Below are positions 6,860-14,716 of a stretch of 45,512 nucleotides of DNA, in pieces (position 1 is the stretch's first letter; the number at the start of each line of letters is the position of its first letter). The stretch spans positions 1 through 45,512 of the forward strand of contig JABURI010000262.1 of the NCBI GenBank assembly GCA_014762755.1. The letters run 5' to 3'. Both the position numbers and the translations under genes were made by a program. The notes under the pieces were generated by a model. It was not told the origin of the DNA and searched no databases. It saw nothing but the letters and a program-made list of their open reading frames with translations. Source of the DNA: Marinobacter sp. Lineage in GTDB: Bacteria; Pseudomonadota; Gammaproteobacteria; Pseudomonadales; Oleiphilaceae.

Positions 6860-7762
6860 ATGGCGCCTCTGCCCCCAAGGGAAATAGCGATCAATGGTTT
6901 CAGATGCCTTGCATTCAATGAGAACGCGCCAGGCACTCCCGTTGTATTAATCCATGGTCTTCTTTGTTCTATTTATTTTTGGTGGCCTTCCCATCTATCT
7001 GTATTCGGCGACCGCCCAATCTTCGTCATTGGTTTGCCTGGTCACTATCCATCGGCCTCACTTAGCCCTTCATCAAAACTGTCCGCTGAGAGTCTTGCCA
7101 GTTCGGTACTTGAACAAATTAACCAGCTACTTGGATCCACGACATCGTTTATCCTGGTAGGACACTCAACAGGCGCGCATGCTGCGATAGCGGCCGCAGC
7201 CGTGGTGCCCGAGCGAGTTCGAGGTCTCGTATCAATAGGTGGAGCAGTAACCGGAAAGGAAGAAGGCGGCATCTACGCTGCTTTTCAATGGATGGCAAAC
7301 AAGCTGGGCGGTTTAGGCCGAGCTTTGATTTCACCAACGTTGCGGGTCAGCTCCCTAACTTTGGGCGTTCACAAACTGTTCATTGGTGATGTACTGGCAG
7401 AGCCCAAAAGCGTCATCAATCGACCCGACTTTCAAGCCTACTTGCCCTACTATTTCCCCGCTCTTCAGAAAATCAGCGGCGTATCCATGGGCATCTATTT
7501 TAGAGACTTGGCCAACATGGACCTCAGCCACATCATTCCGAGCATTCAATGTCCAGTGTTGGTAATGTGTGGCAACCGCGACCCGTATGTGTCCCTAGAA
7601 CGAACTAAAGAGCTTTCAGATCTATTCCCCAACAGTAGTCTGGCGCTCATTGATGGGAGTGGGCACATGCCGATGTTTGAAAACTGGCCTCAATACCAGT
7701 CCGCTATCGAATCCTTTATGGCCAGGGTGGGCCAAAGTAATGCTCAAGTCGCTCACGCGTAG
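6860..7762 (+). CDS. Alpha/beta-fold hydrolase
   Basis: The chosen ATG at 6860 (MAPLPPREIAINGFRCLAF) follows an AAAGGAAG site and gives 300 aa. The catalytic triad is visible: S103 in the nucleophile elbow GHSTG, D241 in CGNRDPYV and H269 in DGSGHMPMF. The oxyanion HG motif is at 32-33 (LIHGLLCS). There is no signal peptide, so it acts in the cytoplasm. The 23-bp overlap with the sensor kinase gene indicates co-translation. It therefore probably makes, changes or destroys a small ester or lactone signal linked to that sensor. The substrate is unknown, and simple esterase or lactonase roles are possible. Confidence 0.85.
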   Translation: MAPLPPREIAINGFRCLAFNENAPGTPVVLIHGLLCSIYFWWPSHLSVFGDRPIFVIGLPGHYPSASLSPSSKLSAESLASSVLEQINQLLGSTTSFILVGHSTGAHAAIAAAAVVPERVRGLVSIGGAVTGKEEGGIYAAFQWMANKLGGLGRALISPTLRVSSLTLGVHKLFIGDVLAEPKSVINRPDFQAYLPYYFPALQKISGVSMGIYFRDLANMDLSHIIPSIQCPVLVMCGNRDPYVSLERTKELSDLFPNSSLALIDGSGHMPMFENWPQYQSAIESFMARVGQSNAQVAHA

Positions 7763-10760
7763 CCTCACGCAGTTCAGCCCGGCTTTCGGTGATGTATCTC
7801 ACTTAGAGCATTATCGCCCCGCTTATAAACAGAAAAACCTGGCTGATCGAGCTTACCTCAATCGAATTGGCTGCCTGATCTCGATTGTGATCGTAACTCT
7901 CGGCATCCCTCTGGATTACGTTGTTTACCCTGAGCAGTTTGTGCAGTTTGCGTTCCTGCGTGTCGCAGAAGTCGCTTTTCTTATGGCGATGTACTGCATT
8001 ACCACCTTGCCATCCGTGAAGCCCTATCTATTCCTGGTCACAACAGCCTTCACTTCATCGGTTATTTTAACGGTAGTGATCATTATCTATCAGACTGATG
8101 GAGCGACTTCGACCTACTATGCCGGCATCAATCTTGTGTTGCTCGGCATCGGATTTATGTTGGGGCTCTCATTCAAAGAAGCGCTGTTCTACACCTGTTT
8201 AACCCTTGCAAGCTATTTGGCTGTAAGCGCAGCCTCCGGAATCCCTGACGGTGCTTGGCGCATCGTGATTAATAACTCTTACTTCATATTTCTCACCGGT
8301 GTAGTTGCCAACATTGCTGCTTACTTTTCAGAGCGAGAGCGTTTTTATACGTTTTGCCAAGAGCAGGAAATTCAGCGGAAGAATTCCGAGCTAAAGGAAA
8401 TGGATCGCCTGAAATCAGAATTCCTTGCTAACGTCTCCCACGAGCTCCGCACGCCCCTTACAGTCATCGTTGGTCCTGCTAAACACCTGCTGGAAAACGA
8501 GGGCAACCAACTGTCCGAGCATTCCCGCGAGGTTATCGAGCGAATCGTCAGAAATGGCTCCCGATTGATTAAGCTGGTGAATGATGTTCTTGAAGTGATG
8601 AGCTTTGAGTCCGGCAAAAAGCACGCGAAACTCTCACCACTAGCCTTTGATCGCGTCGTTAAATCCACGGCGGACCAACTCTCGGCTCTATTCCACTCTC
8701 AAAGTGGGCGGAAACTCCAAGTAAACATTGGTGATGAGGTCATTCCCGTGATGGGCAGTGAAATGCAGCTGGAGCGTGTCTGCTTTAACCTCATACAGAA
8801 CGCCTACAAGTTTTCGCCAGCAAAAAACGGAGAAGTCAGCGTGTCCCTGGTCAGGCAAGGGAGCAAGGCGGTGCTTACCGTGAAAGATAATGGCATTGGC
8901 ATTGACCCGAAAGACCACAAAGTAATTTTCGAGAGATACCGTCAAGCCGACGGATCGCAGACCCGCCGGTACCACGGAACAGGCATAGGATTGGCCCTCG
9001 TTAGAGAGATCGTCTCAGCCCATGGCGGAAGCATCGATGTTTCCAGCAAACCCAATTTTGGAGCGACGTTTACTGTCTCCTTCCCTATTACAAACCAGTT
9101 AATCGATGAAACCTTCTCGACAGAGGATGAAAGAGTTGACCTCTTCCGAAGTGCAGAAGTTGACTGTCTCTACAGCTTCGAACAACGATCTGCCGTGAGC
9201 GCCGGCAATAAGCCATTGTGTCTCGTTGTTGATGATGAGCCAGATATGGCCGCCTATATCAGAACAGTGTTGGCGTCGGAATTCGAGGTACAGATCGCCG
9301 TTGACGCCTACGAGGGCCAGAAGCTGTTTGAGCAGACCAGGCCAAGCTGCGTGATCAGTGATCAGATGCTTCCTGGAATGAGTGGTGCGGAGTTTGTCGC
9401 CTGGTGCAGGCGCCAGCCGAATGGCCAAACAGTCCCGATCATTATGCTGACCGCTAAAAACGATCCACTAACAAAACAGGCGGCGATCGATGCGGGATCC
9501 GATGCATTTCTAGGAAAGCCGTTTGATGCAATCGCTCTCCGTAAATCGCTTGCCGACCTCATGAAAAGTTCGGATAGAGGCGTCATCGCCCGCTCGAAAC
9601 TCGTGATCGTTGATGATGAGGACGACATCGTTGCAGTCCTAGTAGACCTCTTCCAAAGCAGCTACGACATTATTCGTGTTGCCGACGGGGGATCCGCGGT
9701 TGAAACCATACGTGAATGCCAACCCTCGGCTGTGCTTCTCGACCACATGCTGCCAGACAAAGATGGCATCGACATACTTACAGAGTTGAAAGCAAGCAAA
9801 GAGCTGCGATCAATCCCCGTAATACTTCTCACAGCGAACACAAAGAGCAATGTTAAAGAGCAGGCTCTAAAGCTTGGCGTTGATGACTTTTTATCAAAGC
9901 CGTTTTCTGGCCCAGAACTCACCACGCGCGTTTTCAATTTGGTGCAACGCACTCGCCTCGAAAGGCTGCTGGAAAGCAAAAACACCGAACTCGAAAAGGC
10001 AATCTGCGAACTCAAAGCCAGTGAGGCTCAACTAATCCACTCAGAGCGCTGGAGAACACTCAACCACTTTGCCGGCGCACTCATCCATGAAATTGGGAAC
10101 CCTCTGAATTACGCCCTGTCTGCTGCGCGTGTAGCCGCTAACCACAGTGACGATGCCGTGCGGGTTGAAGCTTTGGCCGACGCCACAGAGGGGCTTCAAC
10201 GCATTCAGCTAATGGTGCGCGAACTCAGAGATTTCCTTGCCCCTACCGCAACGCCATCTTTAGAGCTGAGACCGACATCATTGGTGGAGGTAATTGAGCG
10301 GGCAGCAAAACTGAACGCAGATCGTATGAGCCAGGTGACGCTCTCTGTGAGGGACGTCGAAGTAGAGGTTGTTGCGTCTGACTCCGCTCTGATGCATGTT
10401 CTCGGGAATCTGATCGATAATGCCCTTTACGCCATTTTGGAGAAACCAGTGGCTGACCCCCGCATCGATATCCAGGGAGCAATTGATGAAGAAGGACAGT
10501 TTGTAACCCTCTCAGTTTCCGACAATGGCCCAGGTGTCCCTGCACATCTTGGCTCACAAATCTTTGAGCCCTTCATCCACTCCAACAAATCAAGCGGCCT
10601 CGGCCTCGGCCTATCTATTTGCAAGACGCTAATCGATAAAATGGGTGGGCTTATCGTTCTGGAACCCACTGACCATGGGGCCACCTTTAAAATAACGCTG
10701 CCTCTCGCACATCAGAGCCAGCCATCCCCGCTACTTACTGCATTACCTGAGACCATCTAG
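7740..10760 (+). CDS. Membrane hybrid sensor with two kinase cores and two receivers
   Basis: The ATG at 7740 gives 1006 aa. Residues about 40-205 contain roughly six membrane helices without a large periplasmic loop. A first kinase follows: H234 in VSHELRTPLTV, N350 in NLIQNAYKF, then DNGIGI and GTGIGLALV. Receiver 1 has D541 (VISDQMLPG) and receiver 2 has D668 (VLLDHMLPD), each with its acidic pair and KPF lysine. A coiled coil (about 740-770) leads to a second kinase with H783 in LIHEIGNPLNY, N890 in NLIDNALYAI, DNGPGVP and GLGLGLSI. A kinase-receiver-receiver-kinase chain in one polypeptide is rare. Membrane helices as the sensor suggest a lipophilic ligand, perhaps linked to the hydrolase. 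The divergent response regulators are the likely outputs. Confidence 0.9.
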   Translation: MLKSLTRSLTQFSPAFGDVSHLEHYRPAYKQKNLADRAYLNRIGCLISIVIVTLGIPLDYVVYPEQFVQFAFLRVAEVAFLMAMYCITTLPSVKPYLFLVTTAFTSSVILTVVIIIYQTDGATSTYYAGINLVLLGIGFMLGLSFKEALFYTCLTLASYLAVSAASGIPDGAWRIVINNSYFIFLTGVVANIAAYFSERERFYTFCQEQEIQRKNSELKEMDRLKSEFLANVSHELRTPLTVIVGPAKHLLENEGNQLSEHSREVIERIVRNGSRLIKLVNDVLEVMSFESGKKHAKLSPLAFDRVVKSTADQLSALFHSQSGRKLQVNIGDEVIPVMGSEMQLERVCFNLIQNAYKFSPAKNGEVSVSLVRQGSKAVLTVKDNGIGIDPKDHKVIFERYRQADGSQTRRYHGTGIGLALVREIVSAHGGSIDVSSKPNFGATFTVSFPITNQLIDETFSTEDERVDLFRSAEVDCLYSFEQRSAVSAGNKPLCLVVDDEPDMAAYIRTVLASEFEVQIAVDAYEGQKLFEQTRPSCVISDQMLPGMSGAEFVAWCRRQPNGQTVPIIMLTAKNDPLTKQAAIDAGSDAFLGKPFDAIALRKSLADLMKSSDRGVIARSKLVIVDDEDDIVAVLVDLFQSSYDIIRVADGGSAVETIRECQPSAVLLDHMLPDKDGIDILTELKASKELRSIPVILLTANTKSNVKEQALKLGVDDFLSKPFSGPELTTRVFNLVQRTRLERLLESKNTELEKAICELKASEAQLIHSERWRTLNHFAGALIHEIGNPLNYALSAARVAANHSDDAVRVEALADATEGLQRIQLMVRELRDFLAPTATPSLELRPTSLVEVIERAAKLNADRMSQVTLSVRDVEVEVVASDSALMHVLGNLIDNALYAILEKPVADPRIDIQGAIDEEGQFVTLSVSDNGPGVPAHLGSQIFEPFIHSNKSSGLGLGLSICKTLIDKMGGLIVLEPTDHGATFKITLPLAHQSQPSPLLTALPETI

Positions 10761-10807
10761 CCTGCATGCCCTTTGGCGCTGGGTTGTATATCGCAAACGG
10801 ATTAATT

Positions 10808-10843
10808 CATATAAAATTAATTGGTTTCGTACACAACTATAAA
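10808..10843. promoter_or_regulatory. Tandem transfer operator, site set 1
   Basis: CATATA-AAAT-TAATTG (10808-10823) and CGTACA-CAAC-TATAAA (10828-10843) are degenerate copies of the recurring C[A/G]TATA-N4-TATA[T/A]A motif. Their centres are exactly 20 bp apart. They lie upstream of the first RHH gene. A separate inverted repeat follows at 10842-10870. Confidence 0.45.
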
Positions 10844-10870
10844 TTCAATCGTAATTGATTGGATTGAATT
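10842..10870. promoter_or_regulatory. Perfect 9-bp inverted repeat upstream of first RHH gene
   Basis: AATTCAATC (10842-10850) and GATTGAATT (10862-10870) flank an 11-bp centre. It lies 69 bp upstream of the RHH gene at 10939 and overlaps the end of the tandem operator set. It could be a separate operator or part of a promoter control region. Confidence 0.5.
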
Positions 10871-10938
10871 CTCTAACCAGTTGCAGCACCGGACGCCGCC
10901 ATGATTGCCACGCCGGTGTGCAAACAGTGAGGCAGTAG

Positions 10939-11250
10939 ATGACGACCGCGAAAAAAGCTGAGAGAACCCTTCAACAAGTAAAAATGCCAGATGACCTTCA
11001 CAGAGCAATCAAAATGAAGGCCGTGCAAGATGACGTTTTAATGCAAGAAGTGTTCGATGAAGCAATGGAGAAACTAATCGCGGACAGAAAAATCAAGAAG
11101 ATCCAGTACCTTGCCTCCCCGCGCGAGGGCAAATCCAGATCCTTTTGGCTACGGGACTCTATACTTGCCGAAGTACAATCGGCGGCAGAGCAAGACGACG
11201 TGCCTGTAAACCGGGTCGAATACACTGCCCTGGTTCGCTTTTTCGAATAG
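10939..11250 (+). CDS. TraY-like tandem ribbon-helix-helix protein 1
   Basis: The 103-aa protein appears to carry two RHH units in one chain, as F TraY does. Unit one is QVKMPDDLHRAIKMKAVQDD plus the helix LMQEVFDEAMEKLI. Unit two is SRSFWLRDSILAEVQSAAEQ plus PVNRVEYTALVRFF. The segment YLASPREGKS joins them. It is paralogous to the next gene, which shares YLASPR and NRV.YT.LV. TraY proteins bind oriT and the transfer promoter. Its position ahead of the transfer operon and the recurring operator motif suggest it regulates transfer transcription, possibly with a relaxosome role. The TraY link rests on architecture, not on close similarity. Confidence 0.65.
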   Translation: MTTAKKAERTLQQVKMPDDLHRAIKMKAVQDDVLMQEVFDEAMEKLIADRKIKKIQYLASPREGKSRSFWLRDSILAEVQSAAEQDDVPVNRVEYTALVRFFE

Positions 11251-11310
11251 CTCCCAAAATGTCAATTTCCTCGATAGTCTCGCAAAGTAACATTTTATTT
11301 TAGACATTTT

Positions 11311-11326
11311 CATATAATGCTATATA
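11311..11326. promoter_or_regulatory. Transfer operator, site set 2
   Basis: CATATA-ATGC-TATATA is a full match to the recurring motif, with ATATA and TATAT arms around a 4-bp centre. It includes a TATAAT-like -10 element (11313-11318). It lies 66 bp upstream of the TTG start of the second RHH gene. A weak companion may lie 20 bp upstream (11291-11306). Confidence 0.6.
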
Positions 11327-11391
11327 ATTCCTGTTGATCCGTCGCGGCACGCCATGGACGGTGCCCATCAACTCACCAGGAAGCGACACCA

Positions 11392-11703
11392 TTGGACACG
11401 CATGAGACTCTCAAGCAACTAAAGTTGGGTGAAGACACTCGATCTGCGTTGAAATCCTATGCTGCTCAAGAAGGGATTTTTTTAAAGCAACTCTACCGCG
11501 ATGCCGTGAGTTGGTTTCTCGCATCAAACGACCCTGAATACCTTGCCTCTCCCCGCGACGGCGTCTATATCAGCATTTGGTTGCCGGACCCTATCGTCAT
11601 GGAAGTGAAAACCCGAGCCGAAGAAGACAGTCAGCCGCAAAACCGCGTCATTTACACCTCCCTGGTGAAGTACCTCGCGAAGAAGTCGAAAAAAAGCATA
11701 TAA
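11392..11703 (+). CDS. TraY-like tandem ribbon-helix-helix protein 2
   Basis: The start is a TTG at 11392 (MDTHETLKQLKLGEDTRSAL) behind AGGAAG, giving 103 aa. Two RHH units are again visible: LKQLKLGEDTRSALKSYAAQ with LKQLYRDAVSWFLA, then VYISIWLPDPIVMEVKTRAE with PQNRVIYTSLVKYL. The YLASPRDG linker is shared with the upstream paralogue, so the pair arose by duplication. The basic tail ends in KKSKKSI. Its stop codon lies inside the operator of the secretion operon (11697-11732). That fits a repressor or activator acting at the adjacent promoter. Confidence 0.65.
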   Translation: MDTHETLKQLKLGEDTRSALKSYAAQEGIFLKQLYRDAVSWFLASNDPEYLASPRDGVYISIWLPDPIVMEVKTRAEEDSQPQNRVIYTSLVKYLAKKSKKSI

Positions 11704-11732
11704 AATTATATACAAGCGTATAAACCTATCCT
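11697..11732. promoter_or_regulatory. Tandem transfer operator ahead of the secretion operon, site set 3
   Basis: CATATA-AAAT-TATATA (11697-11712) is a full match, followed 20 bp on by CGTATA-AACC-TATCCT (11717-11732), a half-degenerate copy. The set overlaps the end of the second RHH gene and lies 46 bp upstream of the first secretion-operon gene. CCTATACT just downstream may supply the -10 element. Confidence 0.6.
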
Positions 11733-11777
11733 ATACTCCATCTGTGTAAGTCACCGCCTGTAGGTTGCACAGATTAT

Positions 11778-12011
11778 ATGAAAACGACTAACTCTATATT
11801 GCTAGCGGCCGCACTCCTGAGCGGGATTACCACCCCCGCTCTGGCCAGCAAGCCCAAAAGCGAAGTGGTTTTCGATGAAGGCACTTGGGTCATTCTGGAC
11901 CATGCTCGCCTCCCCAAGCCCAAGTTAGAAAAAATCGCGCGCGGTGTTCATATCGATCCTCGGCTCTTGCAGGAGCTGACCAAACCTCAATCACGGACGT
12001 CTTCCAAATGA
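11778..12011 (+). CDS. Small exported protein, first gene of the transfer operon
   Basis: The 77-aa product starts with a clear signal peptide (MKTTNSILLAAALLSGITTP, cleavage near ALA-SKP), leaving a periplasmic peptide of about 53 residues. The mature part (EVVFDEGTWVILDHARLPKP) has no family I recognise and no cysteine. It overlaps the DsbC gene by 4 bp (ATGA). Its position as first gene of the transfer operon suggests a role in assembly of the transfer apparatus, but the function is unknown. Confidence 0.65.
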   Translation: MKTTNSILLAAALLSGITTPALASKPKSEVVFDEGTWVILDHARLPKPKLEKIARGVHIDPRLLQELTKPQSRTSSK

Positions 12012-12724
12012 AATGCTCTCGAATGATCTCGGCCATCCTTCTAATTGCGCTCTCAATCACAGCCCATGCAACGACCATCGAAGAGGTTAAGAACACCCTG
12101 GCTGCAAAGTTCACCAATTCTAAGATCCACGATGTCAGGCCTGGCCCTATCGATGGCCTTTACGAGGTGACGTTGAGCGGAGCCCAGGTGATTTACTTCT
12201 CGGCGGAAAATAATGCTCTGGTGTTCGGGGAGATTTATGACCTTGAAGGTCAATCGCTAACTGCAGAAGCCATTGCGCGAGCAAACCGCCTCCGGCTTGA
12301 AGACCTCCCTTATGACCAGGCGCTCGTTCTTGGCCCCGAGAACGGCGTTCCCATTATCGAGTTCACAGACCCGGATTGCCCCTATTGCCTTCGCTACGAC
12401 GAATTCATACGCGATTCGGCAGTACCAGTTAAGCGCGTGATTTTCTTCATGACAGCGATTCATCCTCAAACCGCTCCGGCCAAAGCCCAACACATCCTGT
12501 GTTCGGAAGACAAAGCCGCTGCCTTTGATGACATCTATTTGCGTCGAATCAAGCCTACAGCGACCTGTGACACCGGTGCTGAGCAGCTTCAGGTTCACGC
12601 CAACGTATCGAGTCAGTGGCGAGTTCAAGGAACACCGACACTGATCCTCGATGGGAGCCCTGTGACGGGCTTTAGGAAAGGGGTAATCGCCAATTACCTC
12701 GCCAACAAAACCAAGGAGAGTTAA
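12008..12724 (+). CDS. dsbC: DsbC-like periplasmic disulfide isomerase
   Basis: The ATG at 12008 overlaps the preceding stop and begins a signal peptide (MKCSRMISAILLIALSITAH), 238 aa in all. A DsbC N-terminal dimerisation domain (IEEVKNTLAAKF, PIDGLYEVTLSGAQVIYF, YDLEGQSLT) precedes a thioredoxin fold. The active site is CPYC in FTDPDCPYCLRYDEF, with the cis-proline loop in VQGTPTLILDG. DsbC reshuffles wrong disulfides. MPF-F operons often carry one because TraN, TraU, TraH and others are cysteine-rich. A second cysteine pair (CSEDK, TATCD) may form a structural bond. Confidence 0.85.
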   Translation: MKCSRMISAILLIALSITAHATTIEEVKNTLAAKFTNSKIHDVRPGPIDGLYEVTLSGAQVIYFSAENNALVFGEIYDLEGQSLTAEAIARANRLRLEDLPYDQALVLGPENGVPIIEFTDPDCPYCLRYDEFIRDSAVPVKRVIFFMTAIHPQTAPAKAQHILCSEDKAAAFDDIYLRRIKPTATCDTGAEQLQVHANVSSQWRVQGTPTLILDGSPVTGFRKGVIANYLANKTKES

Positions 12725-12726
12725 AA

Positions 12727-13092
12727 ATGAAAGTGTCTGCTTCTCAAACTGCTCACGCAGAACTGTCTCGCCTGAGCGCCATTGCCAAAGCCCGTTTTGG
12801 CTCATTCCGCTCCGCTGCCCCGGTAGCTGCCGTACCCATGCTCGTGCTGGGTTCGATGACTGCCAGCGCAATCACAGCTCCAGCTGCCGGTACCTTCGCA
12901 TTTGACCTGTACGACGTGGCTGTAAACGACATGCTGAAAGGCCCTGTCGGGTTCGTCGGCGGCCTGGCTGCGATTGTTCTTTCAGCAGTCCAGATCACCA
13001 AGAACTGGATGCTTGCTGCCGGTGGCGTTCTGGGCGGTACCGCCATGATCAAGGCTGACAGCATCACAACTTCGCTTGGCATGATCATCTAA
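12727..13092 (+). CDS. traA: TraA-like type IV secretion pilin precursor
   Basis: The 121-aa precursor follows a GGAGAG site. A long leader (about 1-48) ends in VLGSMTASA, a typical signal-peptidase site. The mature pilin would be about 72 residues, starting ITAPAAGTFAF. It has two hydrophobic helices (GPVGFVGGLAAIVLSAVQI and WMLAAGGVLGGTAMI) separated by a short basic TKN loop, as in F pilin. The position directly before TraL supports the call. Pilin subunits polymerise with phospholipid into the conjugative pilus. Assignment is by size, topology and order. Confidence 0.8.
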   Translation: MKVSASQTAHAELSRLSAIAKARFGSFRSAAPVAAVPMLVLGSMTASAITAPAAGTFAFDLYDVAVNDMLKGPVGFVGGLAAIVLSAVQITKNWMLAAGGVLGGTAMIKADSITTSLGMII

Positions 13093-13116
13093 GCGAGCAA
13101 TGACCGGAGGCCGACC

Positions 13117-13386
13117 ATGAACGAATCACGACTACCGATTTACCTTCATCAGCCGCTTCAAGTCCTTTGGTTTGACGCGCATGAAATGGCGATCATCGTG
13201 ATTTTTTATCTTGGCGCCGCCATCTTTGGTGGCCTCGCCTGGATAACGCTGTTCATTGGTCCGGCCCTCCTTATTCCTATGAAACGAAAACGCGCCCGAG
13301 GCTGGTTCAGCCATCTGGCCTATGCCAACGGGTTCTTTGAACTCAAAGGCTATCCCGTTCCCACTGCCACCAAATTTCACGAGTGA
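13117..13386 (+). CDS. traL: TraL, pilus assembly inner-membrane protein
   Basis: This 89-aa protein has the TraL pattern: a short N-terminus (IYLHQPLQVLWFDAHE), two adjacent membrane helices (IIVIFYLGAAIFGGLAWITL and FIGPALLIPM), then the conserved basic KRKRARGWFSHLAYANGF stretch. TraL is the VirB3-like part of the inner-membrane complex and is needed for pilus assembly. A GGAGG site sits 8 bp before the ATG. It follows traA by 24 bp and precedes traE by 3 bp, the standard order in MPF-F systems. Confidence 0.9.
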   Translation: MNESRLPIYLHQPLQVLWFDAHEMAIIVIFYLGAAIFGGLAWITLFIGPALLIPMKRKRARGWFSHLAYANGFFELKGYPVPTATKFHE

Positions 13387-13389
13387 CCC

Positions 13390-13971
13390 ATGAAAAGTCT
13401 CTTCTCCAATCTGTTTGTCCAGGATTCGAGCAATGTCTTTGCCGAAAACCGGCTGCTCAAATTTGGGTTTGTGGCTGTGGTGATTTTTGCTGGTCTTCAG
13501 ACAGCCACAATTTCATCGAAGCTAGATGAACAACGCGTTCACCTGATCCCCATTGGTGGGCAAGGCGACTTCGTTATATCAGGATCCACGGCATCTGATG
13601 ATTACTTGCGCTCGATGAGTCGTTACATCGTTCATATGGCGGGCGACCTTTCAGCCGCCACTGCCAGAAGGCAGCTGAATGAGTTGTTGCCACTCATTCA
13701 CCCCGACGAATACTCCCGTTATCGCGATCTATTTACCCGACTGGCAGATGGTATTGAGCGCTACCCGACAGTCTCCTATGTCGTTCAATGGCGCGGTAAT
13801 CGAGACATTAAAAAAGTAGGCGACGACACCATTCACGTTGCTGGCGTGAAAAAGCGGATTGTGGGTGACTCGGTGACCAGCACGGAAAACGTCACCTATC
13901 AGATCTCTTATTCATTCGAGCAAGGAAGATTTTGGCTTACCGGCATCAAGGAGGTATCGAACGATGCTTAA
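13390..13971 (+). CDS. traE: TraE, pilus assembly protein
   Basis: The 193-aa protein has one N-terminal membrane helix (LLKFGFVAVVIFAGLQTAT) and a periplasmic domain. Family landmarks include SASDDYLRSMSRYIVHMAG-like sequence, HPDEYSRY and the late TYQISYSFEQGRFWLTGIKE. TraE is VirB8-like and connects the inner-membrane platform to the outer-membrane core. It overlaps traK by 8 bp. Confidence 0.92.
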   Translation: MKSLFSNLFVQDSSNVFAENRLLKFGFVAVVIFAGLQTATISSKLDEQRVHLIPIGGQGDFVISGSTASDDYLRSMSRYIVHMAGDLSAATARRQLNELLPLIHPDEYSRYRDLFTRLADGIERYPTVSYVVQWRGNRDIKKVGDDTIHVAGVKKRIVGDSVTSTENVTYQISYSFEQGRFWLTGIKEVSNDA

Positions 13972-14716
13972 TAAACAATTTTTCAACGCGGCACTGGCCG
14001 TGATGTTAGTAAGCTTGCCGGCGCTTGCTCACACCCAGGTAGTGAAGCCTGATGTTGTCACACCAGTGGAAATGTCCAATCGAGACATCAACAGAGTTAC
14101 CTGTGTCGACGGTGCAATTAACGATGCTTTTTTCTCTCAAGAGAAAGGGATCGTGGTTGAGAACAACGGGAATAATAGCTTCATCAAATTTCTGATTCAG
14201 GATGATGGGCTGCACCAGGAATATGTTTCAGCGCGATCCGAGTTCTATCTGGTTTGCGCCGGCGAGATTTACACCTTAATGGTGTCTCCAAAGGACATTC
14301 CCGGGCAAACAATCCGCCTTTCTACAGGCGCGAAAAACCGCATCAAAGGCAACCAGGAACTGCTCTCTCCCCTTCCCGATGAAGAGCGCGCAGTCTATCT
14401 GACTATGGCGGCCCTTGAGGACGACATCCCGGACAGCTTTTCGGTCAGCACAAACACGAACAGTGAATGGGTGTCCCGCATGACCACCGGCAAGCCAAAC
14501 ACACAACTTGCGTTGCGCCGGACTATTCGAGTGGATGGGTTGGGGCTTTCCTTAAAAGAGTTTTTGGTCAGAACCAGCACCACGACCACCTTCAGCGAGA
14601 CGGATTTCCTGAGCTCGGCCATTGGCGAATCGATCTTTGCGGTAACCATGGATCCGCTGAGCTTGGAACCTGGCCAAGTAGGCCGTTTGTTTGTGGTCTC
14701 TAAGGAGGGCTTCTGA
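13964..14716 (+). CDS. traK: TraK, outer-membrane core component
   Basis: The 250-aa protein has a signal peptide (FFNAALAVMLVSLPALAHTQ) and the secretin-like TraK layout. Landmarks are VTPVEMSNRDINRVTC, then FYLVCAGEIYTLMVSPKDIP and a C-terminal VTMDPLSLEPGQVGRLFVVS. TraK is VirB9-like. It is periplasmic and associates with TraV and TraB in the core complex spanning the envelope. Its stop overlaps the traB start by one base. Confidence 0.9.
   Translation: MLNKQFFNAALAVMLVSLPALAHTQVVKPDVVTPVEMSNRDINRVTCVDGAINDAFFSQEKGIVVENNGNNSFIKFLIQDDGLHQEYVSARSEFYLVCAGEIYTLMVSPKDIPGQTIRLSTGAKNRIKGNQELLSPLPDEERAVYLTMAALEDDIPDSFSVSTNTNSEWVSRMTTGKPNTQLALRRTIRVDGLGLSLKEFLVRTSTTTTFSETDFLSSAIGESIFAVTMDPLSLEPGQVGRLFVVSKEGF

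Noticed and set aside
8372..8668. Minus-strand frames of about 70-120 aa inside the hybrid kinase gene
   Set aside because: They are shadows of a strongly conserved coding sequence on the other strand.
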